A DNA stretch of 64,000 bases from CAVXXD01 sp963765625 (lineage in GTDB: Bacteria; Actinomycetota; Geothermincolia; Geothermincolales; Geothermincolaceae), in assembly GCA_963765625.1 (NCBI GenBank), contig CAVXXD010000010.1, forward strand, positions 392,046-456,045, in the 5' to 3' direction. The position numbers were made by a program, and so were the translations under genes. The notes below the pieces were generated by a model. It saw only the letters and a list, made by a program, of their open reading frames with translations, did no database searches and had not been told where the DNA came from. The stretch's first letter is position 1, and each line of letters starts with the position of its first letter. Of this stretch, positions 7,891-15,890 are shown one piece after another.

Positions 7891-9221
7891 GCCTCCCTTC
7901 TCGCCGCGAGACCGGCTCTGCCCTGGAGCACGCGCGATTCGCGCACCGCCTTGGGCAGGTATATCTGTCCAAAAGAATCCGAAAGAAGCTGCCCCTTGAC
8001 CCGCTTGAGGGGGGAGCGCTCCTGTATCAATGAGGTGAGGATGCCGGCCCGCTCGATGTCGCCGGCGAAGATCATCCCCATCAGGACGTCGTCCCTTATC
8101 ACGACCTTCTTGTAGCCCCCACCCGGCAGGCGGGCCGATACAACCTCGTAAGTGTCGTCGGGCGGGTTGACCACGCCGGCCGAAAGCACCGGCAGCCCGA
8201 AAAACTCCACCGAGTTGAGGCCCTGGGAGCCGGGGTATTCGCGCTCCTCCCCGGCCATGTTCCACCCGGCGTACTTGCCCTGCAGGACGGCGTTGGGCCA
8301 GAGGGCGTTGACCCGCGGCTCTTCCCAGACCAGGTCCCAGGCCTCGGCCACGTCGCCGGCGGCGTAGATGCCGGGGTGATCAGTTTCGAGGTGCTCGTCC
8401 ACCAGGACGCCCCGGTTGACCTTAATGCCGGCCTCGCGGGCCAGGTTGGCGCGGGGTACCACGCCCACCGCCACCACCAGGGTGTCGAACTCGACCTCGG
8501 CGCCGCTCTCCAGCACCGCCGCGCCGCCGCCCTTGCCGGAGCCGCCCGGTCCGGCCCCCGGCTTCCCAGCGGGAACGATCTCCGCTACGCCCTGGCCGGT
8601 GATGACTTCCATCCCACTTGCCTGGCAGCGCTCGCTGACCATGCCGGAGACGGCGGTGTCGAGAGCGGCCGGCAGGATGCGGTCCATCTTCTCCACTACG
8701 GTGACCCGGGCGCCGCGGGCGTGGGCCGCCTCGGCCGCCTTGACGCCGATCAGCCCCGCGCCTATCACCAGCACCCGCCGCCCTTCCTTGCGGGTGGCCC
8801 GCATCAGGGCCTGGGCGTCGTCGTAGCTGATGAAGGTCTGGTAGGGCACATGGTCCAGCCCGGGCACCGGAGGGATGAAGGGTGCCGAGCCCGTGGCCAG
8901 GAGAAGCCTTCCAAAAGAAAGGGTGCGCCGGTCGCTGGTCTTTATCTTGCGGCTCGCCGCCTCGACGGCGGTGACCTTGATGCCCCGCTGGAAATCTATG
9001 TTGTTGGCTTCGTAAAAGTTGCGAGGCCGGTAGAGCATCCGGCGCAGGTCCGTCTGGCCCGCCACCAGGTAGGAGATCATGGGGCGCGAGTAGACGTGCA
9101 TGCCGTCCTCGGAGAAGATGGCGATGCTGCCCCGGGGGTCGGCGGAGCGGATGGCCTGGGCGGCGTTGACCCCGGCGGCGGAGTTGCCCACTATCACGTA
9201 GTCGTATTTCCTCGGCGGCAT
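7887..9221 (-). CDS. FAD-dependent pyridine nucleotide-disulfide oxidoreductase (NirB-like), glutamate synthase electron donor
   Basis: A 444-residue flavoprotein with two dinucleotide-binding folds: FAD site YVIVGNSAAGVNAAQAIR at residues 8-25 and NAD(P)H site RVLVIGAGLIGVKAAEAA near 150. GIYAAGDVAE is the second FAD motif near 295. No CxxxxC redox disulfide is present in the N-terminal domain, so it is like the NADH-binding part of NirB and rubredoxin reductases rather than a disulfide reductase. A Gly/Pro/Lys-rich insertion (KPGAGPGGSGKGGG) near residue 218 is unusual. Being fourth in the operon, between ferredoxin and amidotransferase, it most likely feeds NAD(P)H electrons to the glutamate synthase core in place of GltD. 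Its stop overlaps the next start. Confidence 0.82.
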   Translation of the reverse strand: MPPRKYDYVIVGNSAAGVNAAQAIRSADPRGSIAIFSEDGMHVYSRPMISYLVAGQTDLRRMLYRPRNFYEANNIDFQRGIKVTAVEAASRKIKTSDRRTLSFGRLLLATGSAPFIPPVPGLDHVPYQTFISYDDAQALMRATRKEGRRVLVIGAGLIGVKAAEAAHARGARVTVVEKMDRILPAALDTAVSGMVSERCQASGMEVITGQGVAEIVPAGKPGAGPGGSGKGGGAAVLESGAEVEFDTLVVAVGVVPRANLAREAGIKVNRGVLVDEHLETDHPGIYAAGDVAEAWDLVWEEPRVNALWPNAVLQGKYAGWNMAGEEREYPGSQGLNSVEFFGLPVLSAGVVNPPDDTYEVVSARLPGGGYKKVVIRDDVLMGMIFAGDIERAGILTSLIQERSPLKRVKGQLLSDSFGQIYLPKAVRESRVLQGRAGLAARREA

Positions 9222-9225
9222 CGCT

Positions 9226-9663
9226 CTACACCTCCTCCATTACCAGGGCTTCGTTGGGGCAGTGGGCCACGCAGGCCGGCGTCTCCAGGTGGGGGCAGAG
9301 GTCGCACTTGGCCACCACGTGGTGCTCGTCTGAATCGCGACGGACCGCCCCGAAGGGGCAGACCAGGATGCAGGTCCAGCAGCCTATGCACTTGTCGGTG
9401 TCGTTGATGACCGCCCCGGTGACCTCATCGCGGCGCATGGCGCCGGAGAGGCAGGCGTCGATGCAGGGGGCGTCGTCGCAGTGGCGGCATTGCAGGGCGA
9501 ATGAGACGGAGCCGGATTCTTCGACTTCCACCCGCTTGACCGGGCGTGCTTCGCGCTTGAAGGTCTTGATGATGTCGCGCGATTTCGAGTGCTCCACCAT
9601 GCAGTGGATCTCACACAGGCGGCACCCGGTGCAGTACTCCTCTCGCGGAACTATCCTGACCAT
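9226..9663 (-). CDS. Four-cluster-type 4Fe-4S ferredoxin subunit (HycB/DmsB-like)
   Basis: A 145-residue electron-transfer protein. Cys motifs occur in the order CTGCRLCEIHC, CRHCDDAPCIDAC, CIGCWTCILVCP and CDLCPHLETPACVAHCP, as in the iron-sulfur subunits of molybdopterin oxidoreductases and hydrogenases. It is the first gene of the glutamate synthase operon and is separated by only four bases from the oxidoreductase. The start at 9663 is chosen because GAGG lies six bases upstream; an upstream in-frame codon at 9696 would add an Arg-rich tail with no ribosome binding site. Its likely task is to pass electrons between the flavoprotein and the ferredoxin domain of the FMN core. A different donor (reduced ferredoxin) is possible. 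Confidence 0.85.
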   Translation of the reverse strand: MVRIVPREEYCTGCRLCEIHCMVEHSKSRDIIKTFKREARPVKRVEVEESGSVSFALQCRHCDDAPCIDACLSGAMRRDEVTGAVINDTDKCIGCWTCILVCPFGAVRRDSDEHHVVAKCDLCPHLETPACVAHCPNEALVMEEV

Positions 9664-9827
9664 GTCATTCCTCGTTTCTCGTCTCAAGCGTCGCAATTGA
9701 CGGCTGGCTTACGTTTACTCCCGCTGCCCCTCCAGCTGTCGGTCCGTCGCCCTTGACAGAAACCGGCACGGCCACCTTCCGCGATCACCCCGGGCGCCTT
9801 GCGGGTCTTCCTTGACCCTTGTGTACC

Positions 9828-9909
9828 AGTAAGTAATCAGTAACCTATTGCTTAGTATAACCCCTGTTATTCGTGTTTTCAACACTTTATTAGCAATATT
9901 TTACTTACT
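9828..9909. promoter_or_regulatory. Symmetric operator candidate: AGTAAGTAA ... TTACTTACT
   Basis: AGTAAGTAA at 9828-9836 and its exact reverse complement TTACTTACT at 9901-9909 are separated by 64 bp and flank the divergent promoters. The left arm continues as GTAAG-n6-GTAAC (9829-9833, 9840-9844) with an 11-bp period. The left arm falls just downstream of the predicted glutamate synthase transcription start, a repressor position. Candidate binders are the adjacent NrpR and the GlnR-like regulator. Confidence 0.5.
9854..9882 (-). promoter_or_regulatory. Sigma-70-type promoter of the glutamate synthase operon
   Basis: On the minus strand, -35 TTGAAA (9877-9882) and -10 TATACT (9854-9859) are separated by exactly 17 bp. 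Transcription would start near 9847, about 185 bases before the ferredoxin start codon. Confidence 0.7.
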
Positions 9910-9950
9910 TCGGCTCGGATGTTATGATATTGATCAGGAGGAAGATGGAT

Positions 9951-10940
9951 ATGAGCAGGGCATTGCAGACCAAGGAACTGGAGATCCTCGACATACTGCG
10001 CGAAGCGGGGCGGCCGCTGGGAGCGCGGCTGCTCGCCCAGAAACTGGCGGGGCGCGGAGTCGAACTGAACGAACGTACCGTGGGCTACCACCTTCTTTTA
10101 ATGGACGAACGCGGGCTCACCCGCATGGAGGGAGAGCGGGGCCGGGTCCCCACCGGGCAGGGCCTGCAAGAGCTGGAGCGGGCGCGCGCCACCGAGCGGA
10201 TCGGCTTCGTCAGTTCGCGCATCGACTCCCTCGCCTACAAGACCACCTTCGACATGTCTACGGGTAAGGGCGAGCTGGTGGTCAACTTCTCCCTAGTCCC
10301 CCGCCGGGACTTGGCGGAAGCGCTGCGCATCATCCGCCGGGTAGTCGCAGCTGGCTACTGCCTCTCGGACCTGATGGTGGTGCGGGAGGAAGGCGAGCGC
10401 GTGGGCGACGTGATGGTGCCCGAAGGGCAAGCCGGCATCGGCACGGTCTGCAGCGTCAGCCTCAACGCCGTCCTGCTGAAGCAGGCCATCCCGGTGGTCT
10501 CCCGCTTCGGCGGACTGCTGGAGATAACCGGGGGCAAGCCCTCCCGCTTCCTGGAGATAATCAGCTACGAGGGGAGCACTCTCGACCCCATCGAGATATT
10601 CATCAAGGGCGGCATGACCCGGGTCAGGGACGCCACCGAAGAAGGGGAGGGCATCGTCTGCGCCTCCTTCCGAGAAGTGCCCGCCGACTCCCTGGACCTC
10701 GTCCGCGAAACGGTGGAATCCATGAAGGCCTTTCACCTGGGGGATTTCATCATCTGGGGTAAACCCAGCCAGGCTTTCCTGCAGGTGCCGGTAGGCCGGG
10801 GTCGCCTGGGGCTGGTGGTGGCCGGCGGCCTCAACCCGGTGGCGGCGGTGGAGGAGGCGGGCATCCCCACCGAGAGCAAGGCCATGGGGTCCATGGTCGA
10901 TTATGCCGAGCTGACCCCGGTGGCCAAGCTGAAGATATAG
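9951..10940 (+). CDS. nrpR: NrpR-family nitrogen regulator (winged helix + one NrpR/DUF128 domain)
   Basis: A 329-residue regulator. Residues 1-75 form a winged helix (ELEILDILREAGRPLGARLL, then ERTVGYHLLLMDERGLTRM). Residues 90-325 match the NrpR effector domain (DUF128), with VNFSLVPRRDLAEAL, VCSVSLNAVLLKQAIPVVSR, SRFGGLLEITGGKPSRFLE-type glycine turns, EIISYEGSTLDPIEIFIKGG and VAGGLNPVAAVEEAGI. In methanogens NrpR represses nif, glnA and glutamate synthase genes and is released by 2-oxoglutarate; many have two such domains, this has one (like NrpRI). It diverges from the archaeal-type glutamate synthase operon, supporting control of that operon and of itself. The start at 9951 is placed 8 bases after AGGAGGA; 9945 is an alternative. 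Confidence 0.85.
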   Translation: MSRALQTKELEILDILREAGRPLGARLLAQKLAGRGVELNERTVGYHLLLMDERGLTRMEGERGRVPTGQGLQELERARATERIGFVSSRIDSLAYKTTFDMSTGKGELVVNFSLVPRRDLAEALRIIRRVVAAGYCLSDLMVVREEGERVGDVMVPEGQAGIGTVCSVSLNAVLLKQAIPVVSRFGGLLEITGGKPSRFLEIISYEGSTLDPIEIFIKGGMTRVRDATEEGEGIVCASFREVPADSLDLVRETVESMKAFHLGDFIIWGKPSQAFLQVPVGRGRLGLVVAGGLNPVAAVEEAGIPTESKAMGSMVDYAELTPVAKLKI

Positions 10941-10946
10941 GGCTTC

Positions 10947-11738
10947 TTAACTCTCCTGTTTCTTTCCCGCTTCGCGGAAGCGCGACCGGTGCACCGGGCA
11001 GGCCGCTACGCAGAGGCCGCAGCGCAGCCCGCTCATCCCCGGCAGGCCCAGCTTGATGTAGTACTTCAGACAGGCGGCCTTGTCCGTGCCGCGCCCGTCC
11101 TTTTCCAGCGCGTGGGCCGGGCAGGCCTTGACGCAGGCATACCCGCACTTTTCGGGCCGGCAGAGAGACGGCGGGAGCGGCCGGCCGGCGGGGAGCTCGG
11201 CGTCGGTGAGCAGGGCGACGAAGCGCAGCCTGGTGCCATGCTCCGGTGAAAGCAGCAGGTTGTTGACCCCGATCTCGCCCAGCCCCGCTTCCACCGCCAT
11301 GTGGCGGTAGGAGAGGTTCTCCCAGATAACCTTGGCGTTGACCACCTCATGAATCCTGGGCAGGGTGACCAGATGGCGTACGAGCTTGAGCATGCCGGGC
11401 GAGCGTTTCTCCAGATTCCACCCCGGCATCTCCAGGTACGGGATGGGGAAGACCGCGTGGCCCTGCGACTGCAGATATCCGGCCACCTCGAAGAGGGATT
11501 CGTTCAGCCTGGCGTTGGCCATGTGAAAGTTGGCGGTGTACTCCCGACGCGTGCCCGGGATGCCGTCCAGGGGGACATCCAGCATGCGCCTGCCCACCAG
11601 CACAATGGAGCGGGCTCCCTGCAGATAGTCGGAGGGGCGGTGGCCAGCCGGCGCCTTCTCGCCGTAGGCCTTCGCGTCCGCCACCCCGAAAACGTCGAGG
11701 CCGGCCATATCCTCCAGCTTCTTATAAAGATCCGTCAT
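10947..11738 (-). CDS. QueG-like 4Fe-4S reductase family protein
   Basis: A 263-residue protein related to epoxyqueuosine reductase and reductive-dehalogenase-like iron-sulfur proteins. It has an N-terminal domain with ARSIVLVGRRML and YTANFHMANARLN, the family stretch YRHMAVEAGLGEIGVNNLLLS, and C-terminal cluster motifs CGYACVKACPAHAL and CGLCVAACPVH. It is shorter than QueG (about 380 residues) and lacks the C-terminal HEAT-like region, so a role in queuosine synthesis is not assured; such short homologues are common in anaerobes and mostly uncharacterised. The start at 11738 has GGGAGGTGA just upstream; an in-frame extension to 11903 has no binding site and looks non-coding. It converges on nrpR with a six-base gap. 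Confidence 0.75.
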   Translation of the reverse strand: MTDLYKKLEDMAGLDVFGVADAKAYGEKAPAGHRPSDYLQGARSIVLVGRRMLDVPLDGIPGTRREYTANFHMANARLNESLFEVAGYLQSQGHAVFPIPYLEMPGWNLEKRSPGMLKLVRHLVTLPRIHEVVNAKVIWENLSYRHMAVEAGLGEIGVNNLLLSPEHGTRLRFVALLTDAELPAGRPLPPSLCRPEKCGYACVKACPAHALEKDGRGTDKAACLKYYIKLGLPGMSGLRCGLCVAACPVHRSRFREAGKKQES

Positions 11739-11777
11739 ACTCACCTCCCGATCACCTACATTATAACGTCCCAGGTC

Positions 11778-11796
11778 GATGTGGAGGGTGTGGAGG
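11778..11796 (+). repeat. GATGTGGAGGGTGTGGAGG repeat, copy 1
   Basis: This 19-mer recurs with one mismatch at 12705-12723. The two copies bracket the membrane protein gene at 11921-12697. The second copy forms part of a hairpin. Confidence 0.6.
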
Positions 11797-11920
11797 CTGG
11801 TGACAGGCACCCTGTGGAGGGGAGGCGAGCGCATGATTACTCTCATAGCCGACCGAATCCTCAAGAAATAACATGGAGCGTACGATAGATAGAGCAGCGA
11901 CACGAGGTGGGACGGGTTTT

Positions 11921-12697
11921 ATGAAGTACATGTTCAAGTACAGTCTGATAGCTTCGGTGGCATTACTGGCGGCTTCCCTGGCCATGTTCGTCGCCAGCGC
12001 CTGGACGGGAGACTCTCTCGCGTCCGCCATCAACACTATCCAGTTCGTCCTGGTGCTCCTGGCCGTGGCCCAGGCTTACATCCTCTTCTCACGCCTGGAT
12101 AAAGGGACCATCGTGCATCGCCTGTGGGGACTGGTCAGCGTGGCTATGTCGGTGGTCCTGGTTGGCGTGGTCTGCGAACTGATCAACGGCTACGCGGGCG
12201 AGTGGAAGATACCGCAGGACGTCGTCCTCCTCGTCTACCTGGTGGTCTGGCTCATCCTGCTCGCTTACCCCTTCTTTCTCTACTCCGCCTTCCGGAGCAC
12301 CGGCCTGCCCCTCGACTGGCGGGCCATCTCCAGGGTGGTCCCATCCCTGGCCATCCTGGGCATAGCCTCCATGGTGGTGGTGCTGATACCGCTGGCCACC
12401 AGCGACCTGGACGCAGGGACCAAGGTATCCAACTTCGTGGCGATAATCGTCGGCCTGGTGGGGGTGGGTACTTCGGCCGTCTTCACCATGACCATGGGAC
12501 GCGGGCGCGCCGGCAAGCCCTGGCTCTTTATCGGCCTGACCTTCCTGAGCATCGTCATCCAGACCATCATCACCACCCAGGTGACCATGGTAGCCGGCTC
12601 CATGCGGGTGCTGGAGCCGGCCAACTTCTTCCTCCAGTTGGGGTACGTCTTCCTGATCGCCGGGGAGTATTACCAGTACCAGCTGATCGCCGAATGA
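11921..12697 (+). CDS. Polytopic membrane protein of unknown function
   Basis: A 258-residue protein with seven or eight predicted membrane spans, for example SLIASVALLAASLAMFVASA, TIQFVLVLLAVAQAYILF, LVSVAMSVVLVGVVCELI, VVLLVYLVVWLILLAYPFFL, LAILGIASMVVVLIPL, FVAIIVGLVGVGTSAVF and FLSIVIQTIITTQVTMV. The number and spacing of spans recall 7TM sensor domains (7TMR type), but no cytoplasmic signalling domain follows: the protein ends in YYQYQLIAE. I do not recognise the family. The start at 11921 follows GAGGTGG at 10 bases; an upstream ATG at 11873 has no binding site. It stands alone, flanked by two copies of a 19-bp repeat. Confidence 0.7.
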   Translation: MKYMFKYSLIASVALLAASLAMFVASAWTGDSLASAINTIQFVLVLLAVAQAYILFSRLDKGTIVHRLWGLVSVAMSVVLVGVVCELINGYAGEWKIPQDVVLLVYLVVWLILLAYPFFLYSAFRSTGLPLDWRAISRVVPSLAILGIASMVVVLIPLATSDLDAGTKVSNFVAIIVGLVGVGTSAVFTMTMGRGRAGKPWLFIGLTFLSIVIQTIITTQVTMVAGSMRVLEPANFFLQLGYVFLIAGEYYQYQLIAE

Positions 12698-12704
12698 CCC
12701 CATT

Positions 12705-12750
12705 GATGTAGAGGGTGTGGAGGTTCATGCCTGTCCTCAACCTCCACACC
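12705..12750 (+). repeat. Repeat copy 2 and perfect 12-bp hairpin
   Basis: GATGTAGAGGGTGTGGAGG (12705-12723) matches the copy at 11778 with one change. GGTGTGGAGGTT (12714-12725) pairs perfectly with AACCTCCACACC (12739-12750) over a 13-nt loop. No T-run follows, so it is a weak terminator candidate for the membrane protein gene or a dispersed repeat. Confidence 0.6.
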
Positions 12751-12758
12751 TGGCAGAG

Positions 12759-12767
12759 TGGTAAAAT
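12759..12767 (+). promoter_or_regulatory. Extended -10 promoter element before the amidase surface protein
   Basis: TGGTAAAAT has the form TGnTAxxxT. It is 53 bases before the ATG at 12820. No good -35 hexamer is present. Similar elements precede the genes at 15891, 24764 and 42595. Confidence 0.4.
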
Positions 12768-12819
12768 TCAGGCCAGGGAAACAACTCGAGAAGAAGAATC
12801 GTGCGTAAAGGGGGTCTTA

Positions 12820-15798
12820 ATGAAGAGGCTGGGGACCGCACTGATAACCATGCTCATAGTGACGGGGCTTGCCGTATCTCCCGCTTCTTCGCAGGTGAGC
12901 GCTGCCCCCGTCCCACATGCCGCCGCGAGTGAGGCCCGGTACGCCGGGTGGAGCGTGGGCAACTCCCTGGGCGGCTACGGCACCATCCTCCACACCACCG
13001 ACGGCGAGCACTGGGCCAGGCAGGGGTCGGCGGGCACAATCCCCGACGTGGCCCTCGCCGGAGTCGCCGCGTTGGACGCCGGCAACTGCTGGGTGGTGGG
13101 CAGCAACGTCGACGGTTACGGCACCATCCTGCGGACCATCGACGGAGGCGCCACCTGGGTCAGGCAAGGGTCGGCCGCCACAGTTCCCGACGAAGGCCTG
13201 CTGAAGATAAGCGCCGTAGACGCGGAAACCGCCTGGGCGACAGGCAGTAACGGGACCGTTATTTTCACCGCCGACGGCGGCGCCACCTGGACCTCCAAAC
13301 ACACCGGCGACATCCCGCTGGTCAACCTGCAGGGTGTCTTCGCCATCGACGCCGACAACGTCTGGGTCACCGGCGGGCCCGACGGCGGCTACGGCACCAT
13401 CTGCCGGACCAACGACGGCGGCGCGTCCTGGGAAAGAAAGGGCGGGCCGGGGATTTTCCCCGTCTCCCAGATACAGGACGTCCACGCCGTGGACCTGGAC
13501 AACGCCTGGTTCGTCAACCAGACCACGGGAGGCAGCGAGCCGGTGATGTCGGCGCTACAGACCACCGACGGCGGCGAAACCTGGACGGGTTTCAGGCTGG
13601 GCACGGCGGGCGACACCAACGCAGTGACCACGGTGAGCGACGATGTCGTCTGGGCGGTATGCGACTACAGCGGCATCTTTCGCACCGACGACAACGGCGC
13701 GGACGGCTTCCCGCCGCAGACGGCGGCGCCGGGCTCCCTCTACCTGATGTGCATCGACGCCGAGAACAGCAGCACGGCCTGGGCATGCGGGGGCATCCAC
13801 GACGGCACGGGCGAGCACGGCATCATCGAGCATACCTCGGACGGTGGCGCCACCTGGGTCAGCCAGGCCGAGCCCCTAACCGGGCTGTCGGGCATCTCCG
13901 TCGTCAGCCTCCCGGCCGGCGACTTCTATTTCGCCGAGGGTTACACCGGCCCCGGCTTCCAGGAATACCTCTGCCTGGGCAACCCCTGCAGCGTCCCGGT
14001 GACGGTGGACGTGACCTACCTCTTCACCGACGGCACCTCCAGCGAGCGGGCTTACAACATCCCCGCCCTCTCCCGCTTCACCGCCAACGTCAACGCCGAG
14101 GTGGGGCCGGACCGGGAAGTGTCCATAGTATGCTCCTCCGATGCTTCTTTCGTGGCCGAGCGCCCCATGTACTTCGACTACACCGGGGCGGGCGCTTCGT
14201 GGACCGGGGGGTCGGACGTGATAGGGGCGGCCCGTGCTTCGTACGCCTGGTACTTCGCCGAGGGCTACACCGGCTCCGGTTTCGACGAATGGGTCTGCAT
14301 CCTCAACCCCGGCAACGTCACCGCTTCCCTGACCCTGGAATTCCAGACCCAGGAAGCAGGGTTGATGGTGCCCAACGGCACATACAACGTCCCAGCCCAC
14401 TCCCGCGCCACCTTCAAGGCCAACGACCTCCTCGGCGGAGGGAGTTACCAGGCTTCTTTAAAGATCACCTCCGACGCCCCGGTGGTGGCCGAGCGCGCCA
14501 CCTACTTCGACTACCAGGGGCTGGGGGCATGGGGCTGGACGGGCGGGCACTGCGTCATGGGCGCGCCCATCCTGGGCCGTGACTACTACTTCGCCGAAGG
14601 CTACACCGGCGCCGGTTTCGAGGAATGGCTGACCCTTCAGAACCCGGGTGAAGAAGCCGTCTCCGTGCACGCTTCTTACCAGCTGGCTTCGGGCGGACCG
14701 GTGGAGAAGGACTACGCCGTCCCCGCCGCCAGCCGCGCTACCGTTTACGTGCCCAACGAGGTAGGCATAGACCAGGACGTCAGCGTCCACCTCTCCTCGG
14801 ACGACTGGTTCCTGGCCGAGCGGCCCATGTACTTCGACTACCGGGGCGCCGGTCCCACCCCCCGGGACTGGACGGGCGGGCACTGCGTCATCGGGGCCGA
14901 CTCCCCGGGCACGGACTGGTTCTTCGCCGAGGGCTACACCGGATTCGATTTCGACCAGTGGTTCTGCATCCAGAACCCCGGCGGGTCCGACGCACACGTC
15001 CAGATAGCCTATTACGCCGAGGGCAGCGCCTCCCCCAACCCCACCGAGCACACCGTACCCGCCAACTCCCGCCGGACCATCTACGTCAAAGCCGACGCCG
15101 GCCAGGGTTTCACCATCAGCGCCAGGATCGCCTCCGACCAGCCGGTGATCGTGGAGCGGCCCATGTATTTCAACTACGGCGAGGCCTGGACCGGCGGCCA
15201 CGACGTTATAGGGCGCAGAATGCCGGGCATCCTGTCGGGCTGGAGTTTCATGATCGACCCCGGCCACGGCGGCACCGACTCCGGGGCGGTGGGCCCCACC
15301 GGCTTGCGCGAGTGTGACGTCAACCTGTCGGTGGCCTTGAAGCTCGAGTCCATGCTGAAAGCAGACGGGGCCATCGTCCACCTGACCCGCACAGGCGACA
15401 GCTACGTCAGCATCGCCGACCGCTGGCAGCAAGCCAACGAACTCGGGGTGGACCGTTTCATCTCCATCCACCACAACTCGGTGGCCGACTCGAGCGTCAA
15501 CTACACCGTGGTCCTCATCTCCACCACCGCCGGCACGGAAGCCGAGGACCTGGCTGCCCGGGCCGCGGATGAGATCTCCCTCGCCCTGGGGATACCCGCC
15601 CATGCCGACCCGGTCTGGCGCGTGGACTACGTGGGCGTGCTCAACAACACCACCATGCCCTCCGTCCTCACCGAAGCTTCTTTTGTCTCCAACCCGGACG
15701 AGGAGCAGCGCCTGCGCGACCCCGCCTACAACCAGCGCGAAGCCGAGGCCATCCGCCTGGCCGTCGTGCGCCACTGCGGTGGCCCCAAGCCCAGTTAA
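12820..15798 (+). CDS. Secreted BNR-type propeller / four FAEG modules / N-acetylmuramoyl-L-alanine amidase
   Basis: A 992-residue secreted protein. Residues 1-30 are a signal peptide (MKRLGTALITMLIVTGLAVS). Residues 40-365 hold Asp-box-like repeats of the YCF48/BNR propeller kind, with ILHTTDGEHWARQGS, ILRTIDGGATWVRQGS and TADGGATWTSKHTG. Four FAEG modules start near residues 368, 477, 588 and 700, each with a VAERPMYFDY- or VERPMYFNY-like end. Residues 805-985 are a zinc amidase (Amidase_3): MIDPGHGGTDSGAVG (first His), LRECDVNLSV (Glu), FISIHHNSVA (His) and EASFVSNPDE (catalytic Glu), so all active-site residues are present. It should cut the amide between muramic acid and the stem peptide. 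It is the only cassette protein here with a domain after the modules. The start was chosen by GGGGG five bases upstream and the signal peptide. Confidence 0.88.
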   Translation: MKRLGTALITMLIVTGLAVSPASSQVSAAPVPHAAASEARYAGWSVGNSLGGYGTILHTTDGEHWARQGSAGTIPDVALAGVAALDAGNCWVVGSNVDGYGTILRTIDGGATWVRQGSAATVPDEGLLKISAVDAETAWATGSNGTVIFTADGGATWTSKHTGDIPLVNLQGVFAIDADNVWVTGGPDGGYGTICRTNDGGASWERKGGPGIFPVSQIQDVHAVDLDNAWFVNQTTGGSEPVMSALQTTDGGETWTGFRLGTAGDTNAVTTVSDDVVWAVCDYSGIFRTDDNGADGFPPQTAAPGSLYLMCIDAENSSTAWACGGIHDGTGEHGIIEHTSDGGATWVSQAEPLTGLSGISVVSLPAGDFYFAEGYTGPGFQEYLCLGNPCSVPVTVDVTYLFTDGTSSERAYNIPALSRFTANVNAEVGPDREVSIVCSSDASFVAERPMYFDYTGAGASWTGGSDVIGAARASYAWYFAEGYTGSGFDEWVCILNPGNVTASLTLEFQTQEAGLMVPNGTYNVPAHSRATFKANDLLGGGSYQASLKITSDAPVVAERATYFDYQGLGAWGWTGGHCVMGAPILGRDYYFAEGYTGAGFEEWLTLQNPGEEAVSVHASYQLASGGPVEKDYAVPAASRATVYVPNEVGIDQDVSVHLSSDDWFLAERPMYFDYRGAGPTPRDWTGGHCVIGADSPGTDWFFAEGYTGFDFDQWFCIQNPGGSDAHVQIAYYAEGSASPNPTEHTVPANSRRTIYVKADAGQGFTISARIASDQPVIVERPMYFNYGEAWTGGHDVIGRRMPGILSGWSFMIDPGHGGTDSGAVGPTGLRECDVNLSVALKLESMLKADGAIVHLTRTGDSYVSIADRWQQANELGVDRFISIHHNSVADSSVNYTVVLISTTAGTEAEDLAARAADEISLALGIPAHADPVWRVDYVGVLNNTTMPSVLTEASFVSNPDEEQRLRDPAYNQREAEAIRLAVVRHCGGPKPS

Positions 15799-15832
15799 GG
15801 AACCGAGGACCGGCAGGCGCCAGCCGTCGGTA

Positions 15833-15841
15833 TGCTAGAAT
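15833..15841 (+). promoter_or_regulatory. Extended -10 promoter element before the 879-residue propeller protein
   Basis: TGCTAGAAT (TG, one base, TAGAAT) sits 50 bases before the ATG at 15891. Confidence 0.45.
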
Positions 15842-15890
15842 CAGCTTATCGTGCATAAAGGGGTATTGCTTGTTGTGAGGAGGTCATTCC

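Larger units (their letters stand above)
9664..9950. other. Divergent intergenic region between the glutamate synthase operon and nrpR
   Basis: A 287-bp region without a gene. The right part (9821-9930) is AT-rich and carries the promoter and inverted repeats listed separately. The left part would be a leader of about 180 nt for the glutamate synthase mRNA. It can pair at CTGTC/GACAG (9736-9740 with 9755-9759) and GCTGG/CCAGC (9703-9707 with 9732-9736). I do not recognise a known riboswitch in it. Confidence 0.6.

Noticed and set aside
7891..8265. N-terminal extension of the glutamate synthase amidotransferase frame
   Set aside because: It overlaps the well-conserved oxidoreductase gene, is Gly/Arg-rich like shadow translation, and an ATGA overlap start at 7890 fits better.
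9697..9850. tRNA or small RNA gene in the divergent region
   Set aside because: No cloverleaf or anticodon arm could be formed; only two short helices.
10947..11903. Longer start for the QueG-like protein (318 residues)
   Set aside because: The extra N-terminus overlaps the 19-bp repeat region and lacks a binding site; GGGAGGTGA fixes the start at 11738.
14458..15774. Antisense open frame of 438 codons inside the amidase gene
   Set aside because: Composition (Gly/Val/His-rich, no known motifs) is that of a GC-driven shadow of the real coding strand; no ribosome binding site.
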